From contig OY253651.1 in NCBI GenBank assembly GCA_958009055.1, positions 248,001 to 312,000 of the forward strand: 64,000 bases of DNA. Reading direction: 5' to 3'. Position numbers and translations under genes: made by a program. Shown one piece after another: positions 56,984 through 64,000 of the stretch. The DNA comes from Choricystis sp. odSpoLacu1. Its lineage: Eukaryota; Chlorophyta; Trebouxiophyceae. Under the pieces are notes generated by a model. That model did not search any database and was not told where the DNA came from. It saw nothing but the letters and a program-made list of their open reading frames with translations. The stretch's first letter is position 1. Each line of letters begins with the position of its first letter.

Positions 56984-57560
56984 ATGCAGCCGTCGCGCAC
57001 CCTGCTCGCCCAAATCGGGCGCTTGGCCACGCCGCCCAAGCCCGTGCTGGAGGCGGCCCCCGCCGAAACCAAAGTCAGGGACTTCTTTCGCGAGGTGAGG
57101 ATAGGGGGAGGGAGGGGGAGGGGGGGGGGGGGGGGTGGAGTGTGGGAGTTGACAGGGACACGGGGGCCGGGCGGCGCGCGATGGGGACGAAAAACACGCC
57201 CTCTCTCAAAACCCTCCCCACCCACCCACCCACCCACAGGTCTGCCGCTTCGTCCCCTGGATCGTCAAAAACTATCGCCTGGACGAGCTGACCACCTCCT
57301 CCGAGCTGCGCGCCAACGTGGCATCCCTGTTCAAGCAGCGCGGCGCGATCGGCGACCCGCGCGTCGTGGACATCCTCGTCTACAAGGGGCGCGAGGAACT
57401 CGAGTCCATCGCGCTGCAGCACAAGCAGCGGCACCACCTGATCACGGACTACGTGCTGGGGCCGAGGTCTGCGGCGGCCGCGGCGGCGGGTGGCGTCGCG
57501 TCGCGCGCGGCGGGCGGGGACAGCGCGTGGTTGGCGTCGTTCTGCGCCAACGCGCAGTGA
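56984..57560 (+). CDS. NDUFA6: Mitochondrial complex I subunit NDUFA6 (B14, LYR protein)
   Basis: Accessory subunit of respiratory complex I that binds acyl carrier protein. Exon 1 is 56984-57094 and exon 2 is 57240-57560 (145-bp intron); 143 aa. Landmarks: KVRDFFREVCRFVPWIVKNYRLDEL (the LYR tripeptide here is NYR), ELRANVASLFKQRGAIGDPRVVDILVYKGREELESIALQ..., and KQRHHLITDYVLG. The C-terminus adds an Ala-rich tail. The start gives a short basic N-terminus with no long presequence, as in relatives. The intron contains a long G run. Confidence 0.92.
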
Positions 57561-57594
57561 AAAGGACAGAGGTTGGGGATGGTTTGTTTGGGTC

Positions 57595-57625
<31 letters not shown>

Positions 57626-57723
57626 CTGTGAAGAGAGCGGTGTGTGTATTTTTTCTTTCGGTTGAAAGACGGTGGCGACCTGAAAAAAAAAAGCTTCCCC
57701 CCTCCTCCCCCCCTCCCCCTCTT

Positions 57724-59915
57724 TCACTGCCGCAACGGCGCCGCCATGTCCAGGTGCGTCGGCAGCGCCACCCCGCACTGGTCGAAGCAGAAGGGCTCCA
57801 GGTCCAGCTCCAGCGCGCCCACCGCGCGGTCGTCAATGCCAAAGGCTGCCGCCGCGCCCGGGTGGACGACGCCAAACACGCCCACCGCCCCCCCCCCGCC
57901 ACGTCACATGCGCTTGGCGCCCGGGGAAAAACGCGGGATCAGACGACGGCGTCCACCCGTACTCGCTGCCGCCCAGCTTGGACCGCTGCTTGTCCGCGTC
58001 GGGGGCGGCACCCGGGCCGAGGGCGGGCGCGAGGGAGGGCGGGAGCGCCACGCCAAGGGCTTGCATCACCCGGTTCAGCAGGCCGTGGATCGACTCAAAC
58101 ACGCCCTCCGACGCGCACACGATGGCCACAATGCGGCGGGCGTTGGTGGCGCCGGTGCCGTTGGCGTGGGGGGGAGGAGGGGTGGTGGTGGTGGTGGTGG
58201 TCGGTGGCGGTGGCGGCGGCGGCCCAGCGTCACCCCTTTCCGCTTTGGCCACCGGTTCAGGCGCGTCCCCCCACCTGCCTCCCGCCAGCCCATCCCCCGC
58301 CGCCCGGTCCAGCAGCACAACATCCCCCACCTCAAACAGCTTGACGGGCAGGGGCGCGTCCCGGTTGGCGCCCAGCGTGCGCAGCGCCCCCGGGAGCAGC
58401 GACGTGCGCACCGCCTCAAACTCGGCGGTGGCGGCCCCCGTCACCCGGGCGGCGGCAGGCGGCGGCCGGCGCAGGGCGGGGCCCAGGTTGGACGTGGGAC
58501 CGAGGGCCCACGTCAGAATCTCGGTCCACCCCGCGCACGCCAACTCTGCGCGCACCGATTCACACAGCGCGTTCAACGGCGCCTCCCCCCCAAACGCGGG
58601 CAGGGACGCGACGGCGGGGGGCACGTTATTGTAGCCGTGCGCGATGGCCACGTCCTCCGCCACATCGCACGCGTGAAGGACGTCGGTGCGGGTGGGTGGA
58701 ATGGCGACCGTGAGTGACGAACCATCCCGCGCCGCGGTCGCGGGCAGCGCCATCCTCGACAGCAGCCTGGCCATCCCGTCCGCCGGCAGGTCCACCCCCA
58801 CGATGCCGCGGATGTAGTCGGCGTCCACGGTGAGGGGGCGGGGGGCCAGGTCGGGCGTGGTGGTGGTGCGGCCGAGCGCGTCCGTCACGTCGACAGGCTC
58901 GACCCAAAACGGGGGGTGGCACCACTCTGAGAATGCGGCCACCACCGTGTTGAGCACGACGCGCGCTTTGGAGGCGTCGGTGGCGGTGCACTCGATGAAC
59001 ACGTCGCGCGTGTTGAGGGTGATGGCGGACGCTGCCGAGTTGATGATGGGGGGGAGGGACGCGACGGCGCGGCGGGCGTCGAGGACGGCGGGCGCGACCA
59101 CTGAATCCCCGATCAACGGCACGTACCGCCTCAGCTTGAGGTCGTGCGCAGCATAGTGCTCCAGCAACTCATCAGCTCTCCACTCTTTGTCCTGTTTCAG
59201 GGGGCGGAACGTGATGTCGGCGGGGGGCAGGGCTTCATAGGTGAAGGGCGGGGTGAGGGTCGCCAAGTCGTGTGTTCCGATCGCCACCAACGACCGGTGG
59301 CGGCACAGGTTGATGTGCAGCCTGTCCTGCAGGTCGATGAAGGACGCGTAGCGTGCGGGCGTGAACGTCACCCCCCGCAGCACGGCGGCCACGATGAAGG
59401 GGCGGATGAGGGCGGTCTCCGGTTTGACGGTGATAGTGACGCGGTCGGTCGGAGGAACGTCGGCGACTTTGTACTCGACAGGCGCCATCCTCCCCCGAAA
59501 TATGTTCAAGGCGCGGGCGATGCCTTCCAGGCACAGCATGTCGTACCGGTTGGCCGGGATGTCGATCTTGTAGAGGACGTCCTCAGAGGCGGCGGCGAGG
59601 CGCGCGGCCGCGCCCGACGGCGGACCGCCGTGCGCGCCGTCCGCGTCGGCGGCCGCTTTGGCGATCTCTTTGCGCAGCATTTCGCGTTCCGACGTCACGT
59701 CGTCCAGCTCGATGCCGTAGTCGAAGCAAAGTTGTTGGAAGGTGTCTTCGGCTGGTGGGAGGGGGTGGAGAGGGGGGGAGAGGGTGAGCCGTCGAGGGTC
59801 GTCAATGCGGGGTGTGGGCGTTGTGCACGCCGCGCTCTCTCCCTTTGTCTGACTCACTGTACGTCTCGCCCAGAGCCTCAAACAGCAGGTCGCGGTTGAC
59901 GCTGACGACCGGCAT
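57724..59915 (-). CDS. FARSB: Cytosolic phenylalanyl-tRNA synthetase beta subunit (frame break near 3' end)
   Basis: Beta subunit of alpha2beta2 PheRS. Exon 1 is 59858-59915 (19 codons plus one base) and exon 2 is 57724-59751 (106-bp intron); 694 aa if one base of a run is discounted. The N-terminus [37 protein letters not shown] is typical of archaeal/eukaryotic PheRS beta. B3/B4 editing-like (NRYDMLCLEGIARALNIFRG) and B5 parts follow, then LLPGALRTLGANRDAPLPVKLFEVGD. A Pro/Thr-rich insertion interrupts the domain. The frame is lost at a C10 run (plus strand 57888-57897) between FFPGRQAHVTW and VGVFGVVHPGAAAAFG; the downstream frame then gives the expected LELDLEPF end. Confidence 0.92.
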
Positions 59916-60029
59916 GGCTGCAGACGCGCGTGATTGCGGGCGACACACGTTTTTTTTTTTTGTTTTCTCTCTTTTCGGTGTCGACCGCCACTTTTTCCTC
60001 CTTCACCCTTCTGACATCTCCTCCTCCCG

Positions 60030-61013
60030 ATGCTCTCCACACGGCTCGCACCACGCACGGCGTGCGTCACGGTCACGCACCGTCGCCACCGCCGGCCTTT
60101 GCAACCACCAACCGCCGCCGCTCGGCCCTGGCCAGCCACGACAGCCGCACTCGTGCGCCTGTCCACCCCCCTCTACACCCTACTGGGCGCCCCCCAACTC
60201 TGGCACAATGCAGCCCTGCTGCACGCCAACAAAGGACACCGGGACGCGTTGACCGCTCTGTCCCCCGCCGCCTTTGCGGCGGCCGCTGTCGGCAACACCG
60301 CACTGTTGCTGCACTTTGCAGACACGGACGAACCCGGCGCCCGCCTCGTCCAAGCCATCGGCGCCGCCACCAACGCCGCCATTGTGTGGCAGTTGACAGC
60401 GGATGCGACCGCCCGGGCGAGCGTGGCTGTGGCGGCAGCGATCACGGCGGCCACCGTCGCCGCGCGGTCCGCGCGCGCGCTGCCGCCCGGCGTGTGGTCG
60501 CTCGCGCGCCAGGTGGTGTGCCTGGCTGCCGCGTCCGGGTTCGCGGTGGCGGGGGCGTCTGCACTGGGAGCTGACGCGCGTGCGGGTTTGGCCGCGGCAG
60601 GCGGGGCTGCCTACGTGGCGACGCACGCGTCTGTATCCACGCACGGCCGCCCGCCGCTCGCGTGGGCCGCCACCGCCCTGTTCGCCATCGCGCCCGCCGC
60701 CGCCCTAGCGGCTGCTGTGGCTGCGGGGCCGGCAGCCGCCGCCCTGGGCCTGGCCACTCCCTCCCTGCTGCTGGCGGCGGCGGCCAACGGGCTGTGCGCG
60801 CCGCGCGCACTGCACGTGCGCGACGCGGCGTGGACGGCGGGCTCGGCCTGGGGCGCGGCGTCCGCCCTGGCCCTGGCCGCCACCGCGGCCGCGGGCGGGG
60901 GCGGCGGCTCCCGCGCCCTGGTGGCCACGGTGGCGGCGGGCGTGGCGGGGCTGTGGGCGGCGGCCGCGTCGCGCGAGGTGGCGTGGCGGAGGGAGGAACA
61001 GGGTGCAAAGTGA
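60030..61013 (+). CDS. MEX1: MEX1-type plastid maltose exporter
   Basis: Chloroplast envelope transporter exporting maltose from starch breakdown at night. Single exon, 327 aa. The first about 35 residues are Arg/His/Pro rich, consistent with a transit peptide. The membrane part has LYTLLGAPQLWHNAALLHANKG, VGNTALLLHFADTDEPGARLVQAIGAATN, and the strongest family block NGLCAPRALHVRDAAWTAGSAWG, which matches GNGL.IPRAL.IRD..W..GS.W of plant MEX1. About eight hydrophobic segments. It starts 114 bp from the divergent PheRS beta gene. Confidence 0.88.
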   Translation: MLSTRLAPRTACVTVTHRRHRRPLQPPTAAARPWPATTAALVRLSTPLYTLLGAPQLWHNAALLHANKGHRDALTALSPAAFAAAAVGNTALLLHFADTDEPGARLVQAIGAATNAAIVWQLTADATARASVAVAAAITAATVAARSARALPPGVWSLARQVVCLAAASGFAVAGASALGADARAGLAAAGGAAYVATHASVSTHGRPPLAWAATALFAIAPAAALAAAVAAGPAAAALGLATPSLLLAAAANGLCAPRALHVRDAAWTAGSAWGAASALALAATAAAGGGGGSRALVATVAAGVAGLWAAAASREVAWRREEQGAK

Positions 61014-61184
61014 GAATAGACTCAAAACGTGTTTTTTTGTGGACGTGTTGGCCGATAACAGAATGGGAAAAAGGACGGGTTGGCTCTCCGAGCCCCGCAC
61101 GCAAAGGAAAAAAAGGGAAACGAGTGTCGGTGGGGGCAGAGAAAGAAAAAAAAACAGCAAAGCAGCGCTTTCTTTTCCCTCTCT

Positions 61185-62669
61185 TCACGCCTCCTCCTCG
61201 GCCGGCTCGGCGCCCGGGATCGGCTCCGCCGGCTCGGCCGGGCGCTCCACCTTGGCGGAGGCAGCAGCCGCCTCGTCCGAGTAGTCGCCGTGCACCTCCA
61301 TCAGCTTGGTGATGTCAAACTTGGGCGCGCGCAGGATTTTGACTTTGCGCACCGCCGTGTTTTGCAGCGGGAAGATGCCGGCGCACGCCTTCTCAATCTC
61401 CTTGCCGATGGCTTCCGGGATGAACTTGCCCACCAGTTCCTTCAGGTCGGACGCGGCCGCCTCGCGCGCCATGATCTCCACCATCTTCTTGCGAATCTGG
61501 CGGATCTGCCCCGTCTGCGCGTAGCACGTCTTCTTGACCTGGCCCGCCCGCTTCTTGGTGAACGCGATGGCGAACATGCGCAGCAGGTAGCCGTCCGACG
61601 TCTTGACGTCGACGTGGGCCTCAATGAGCGTCTGCCACTTGCGCACCATGGAGCGAAGTTTGTCGGTCGTGAAGTCCATCCCCCAAAAGTTGGTCAGGCA
61701 GGCGCGCCCCTGCACATCCTCCACGCGCAGCCGCATCTTGCGGTAGGCGTCCGCCTCGTTGCCCTGCAGGTCGGCCAGGTTGACCTCGAAGACGCGCCCC
61801 TTGAGCGCGTCGGACGCGATCTTGGTGCCCGTGGTGCGGGTGACCAGCGTCTTGCCCACGTTGCGGGTGCCGAACATGGAGGGCGCCTTGACGTCGTACC
61901 AGTCCTTCTTGGTGAATGGGTCTTGCCTGTGGAGTGGGGGGGAGGAGGAGGAGGGGAGGGAGAGGGGGCGTGAGCTTTTGTTGCTCCGAAAAGGCGGCCG
62001 TCGCGATCGCGCCGGCCCGAGTGCGCGCGCTCCCCCTTCCGCCGCATCACGCCCAAGCCACCGCCTGCCGCACTGCATCACGCCCAGTGCGTGTCTCGCG
62101 CACCACCCGGACGGGGTGGCGGGCGCCGGGCGCGTCGGATCGGGCACACAGCGGCGTGCGGCGAGTGGTGTGTTGCTCGCATCGAGTGCGACCGAAGCAC
62201 GCCCCCCCCCGCCGCCGTGCCTCCACTCCGCACCACACGCAGCCCGTCACAGCGCGCGCAAGCACCCACTGCGTGCACACGGGGGGTGCGACGCGGGTGG
62301 GAGCGGCGCCAGGGCAGGGAACGGGGGCAGCAGCAACCGAGCGACCGAGTGCCCGGCCGCCGCCGCCCGCCGTGAAAGCGCGTGCGTGCTGGTGGCCTGT
62401 GCCCCACACAAACGCCTCCCACCGCCACCCGCGCCCTCCCAGTCGGTATCTGGGTGTTCACACACTCCGTGATTGGGGGACGCGGAGGTGGTGGCAGGGC
62501 GGGCGGGGCCGGGGCACGGTCCGTGCACTGCGCCGGCGGCCTGCGGCAATCGCGGCGCCCTCCGCACGCCCCGCCGCCGCCGCCAGGTGCGGCCGCACAC
62601 GCCTCCACACACTTACGTCTTCTTCTTGCCGCGCTTGCCGGGCTTGATCTTGTTCTTGCCAACAGCCAT
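61185..62669 (-). CDS. RPS3A: 40S ribosomal protein eS1 (S3a)
   Basis: Small-subunit ribosomal protein. Exon 1 is 62617-62669 and exon 2 is 61185-61926; 264 aa, the standard size. [18 protein letters not shown] is joined across the intron to [18 protein letters not shown]. The remaining landmarks are [68 protein letters not shown] and [20 protein letters not shown]. Highly conserved throughout. The 690-bp intron (61927-62616), interrupting codon 18, is among the longest in the window. Confidence 0.97.
61927..62616 (-). other. Long first intron of RPS3A
   Basis: 690 bp, donor GTAAGTGTG and acceptor CCACAG. GC-rich with no coding pattern or snoRNA boxes that I could recognise; host introns of ribosomal genes often carry snoRNAs, so a covariance search would be informative. 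Confidence 0.8.
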
Positions 62670-62916
62670 TGTGAGGGTTGGAACGGGGGGGAGAGGGGGG
62701 AAAAAGAAGAAAAGTTCTGCGTTTTTTTGGTTGATTCGGCTGCGCTCTTCGCTCTCGCTCCCCTCTCGTCCTCCCCCAAACTCGCGTCGACCGTCAATCG
62801 CTCTTGCTGACGACGACAACCCACCCACCATCTGAGATGACCCAAAAAACGTCGAATAAAAAACAGTTAAAGAAAAAAACCAACCACCCCCAAAAAACTT
62901 GGGCAACCCTCACGAT
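62670..62916. other. Intergenic region between RPS3A and Cpn20
   Basis: 247 bp, AT-richer than the surroundings at 62838-62900 (ataaaaaacagttaaagaaaa). It holds the RPS3A upstream region and the Cpn20 3' end, both on the minus strand. Confidence 0.45.
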
Positions 62917-63884
62917 TTAGGTTTTGCACAAAATGTCGTTCTCGTGCACCACCACAAACGCGTCCCCGCTGGGCGTCTCCATGGCGTCCCCCGCCCACTT
63001 GAAGTAGAGGACGCGGTCGCCTTCCTTGACTTTGGGAGTGATGCGCTCGCCGTCGTCGCCCCGTTTGCCGGGCCCCGTGCGCACAACGACGCCAGCCACC
63101 GGCTTTTCTTTAGCAGAGTCGGGCAGCACGACGCCGCCCGCCGTGATGCCGGCCGCGGGCGTTACTTTCAGCAGGACGCGGTCGGAGCAGGGTTTAAGCT
63201 GGGGGATGTCAGCCGCCGTCGCAGCAGAGCGCGGCATCGTCCCGATCACGTCCACCTCCCGGATCAGGATGTGGGGCTTGCCGCCCAGCAGGAGGTCGGT
63301 GGCGCCCAGCCCAAACTTGGAGTAGAGGATGGTGTCGCCGGGTTTGAGGTCGGGCGGGGAGGGAGGGCCGGCCGGGTTGTTTTTGGGGGGCGCGCCGCTG
63401 CCGACCGCGACCACGTCTCCCGACGTCGGCGCCCGCTGCGCCGTGGTGGGCAGCAGCACGCCCGCCGTGGTGGCGGTCTCGGTGTCGGCGACAGCGGCCA
63501 GGATGTACTCGCCGCGCGGGGTGAGCTGGGTGGAGGGTGTGGAGGCAAACAAAAGGGTGTGAGGTTTGTTTGTGCGGCGACGACGGCTGCTGCTACGGCC
63601 GTCTCAGGCGGCGGTTGGCGTCCGTGCCTGCCTGGGGAAGGCTTCCCTGGCCTGGAATGCGCGTCCTGGGGGTGGAATGCAGGCGCACAGGCGGCGAGGG
63701 GGCGCGGAGCAGGCCCGCGTGTTTCGGGTCTCTAGAAACAGCGGCCTCGTTCTCCTCTGCTCACCTTGCTGTACTGGCTCGGGATCTCAATCGGGTCCCG
63801 ACCGCCCAGCGCACGAGGCGGCGGAGCGCGCACCGGGGTGCGAGCAGAGCCCAGGGCGCGGCGGGGGAGGGTGGGGGCGCGCAT
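62917..63884 (-). CDS. CPN20: Chloroplast co-chaperonin 20 (tandem GroES)
   Basis: Co-chaperonin of plastid Cpn60, needed for Rubisco and other folding. Exon 1 is 63765-63884 (40 codons, basic transit peptide) and exon 2 is 62917-63525 (239-bp intron); 242 aa. Two Cpn10 domains lie head to tail. The first is LTPRGEYILAAVADTETATTAGVLLPTTAQRAPTSGDVVAVGSG and onward to YSKFG...HILIREVDVIG. The second begins LKPCSDRVLLKV and has a mobile loop with GGVVLPDSAKEKPVAGVVVRTGPG, ending VVVHENDILCKT. The first domain's canonical GDR is replaced by GEY; the second retains SDR. Confidence 0.95.
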
Positions 63885-64000
63885 GGAGAGGCAGGCGACG
63901 GACAAAAACAAACAAAAAAGGAGTGCTCGAAAAACACGCGTCGCCCGTCGGTTCGTCGTTGGTTTCTCTTTGCATTCCCCAAACCTCACACACGCTATGC

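Overview
The window is nuclear DNA of a compact, very GC-rich, intron-containing photosynthetic eukaryote, most likely a unicellular green alga (chlorophyte or prasinodermophyte grade of Viridiplantae). The evidence is plastid and plant-lineage genes encoded in the nucleus: Mg-chelatase ChlI, plastid bL9, a plastid thioredoxin, a chloroplast FBPase with its redox loop cysteines, a MEX1-type maltose exporter, the tandem co-chaperonin Cpn20, an NPSN SNARE, a DUF3700 aluminium-induced-like protein and a SPO11-2-type protein. They sit beside ordinary eukaryotic genes with GT-AG introns. The species cannot be named from this sequence. I recognise no prokaryotic operon, mobile element, CRISPR array or rRNA gene.

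Layout: about 32 genes lie in 64 kb, roughly one per 2 kb, alternating strands, with eleven head-to-head pairs. From left to right: ChlI (3' part cut by the window edge), an Ala-rich membrane coiled-coil protein, bL9c, a FtsH-like M41 protein, cornichon, a nucleotide-sugar transporter, Cwc2, a beta-propeller-like protein and YjbQ (1-13.5 kb). Next come E2F, thioredoxin, a small membrane protein, Mad3/BubR1, a folate/FAD-type mitochondrial carrier and glucose-6-phosphate isomerase (14-24.8 kb). Then a possible little-elongation-complex ICE2-like protein, nardilysin, EF-1alpha, an SLC35D-like transporter, the DUF3700 protein, TTI1, SPO11 and the giant endosomal J-protein RME-8/GRV2 (25-50.7 kb). 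Last are ESCRT-II VPS22, FBPase, a USP53/54-like ubiquitin hydrolase, an NPSN SNARE, complex I NDUFA6, PheRS beta, MEX1, eS1 (RPS3A) and Cpn20 (50.9-63.9 kb).

These are mostly single-copy housekeeping genes. Functional groupings can be read: plastid carbon and pigment metabolism (ChlI, FBPase, GPI, MEX1, thioredoxin, Cpn20, bL9), the secretory and endosomal system (cornichon, two sugar-nucleotide transporters, VPS22, RME-8, NPSN), translation (EF-1alpha, eS1, PheRS beta) and cell cycle or meiosis (E2F, Mad3, SPO11, TTI1). They are not arranged as operons.

The most unusual points are: an intron that splits the EF-1alpha start codon; a 30-nt GT-AG intron that removes an in-frame stop just before the His box of the ubiquitin hydrolase; a perfect 156-bp tandem duplication of the E2F C-terminus; and a recurrent pattern in which otherwise intact genes (nardilysin, TTI1 twice, RME-8, PheRS beta) lose frame exactly at C9-C10 or (CG)n runs, most likely sequence indels.
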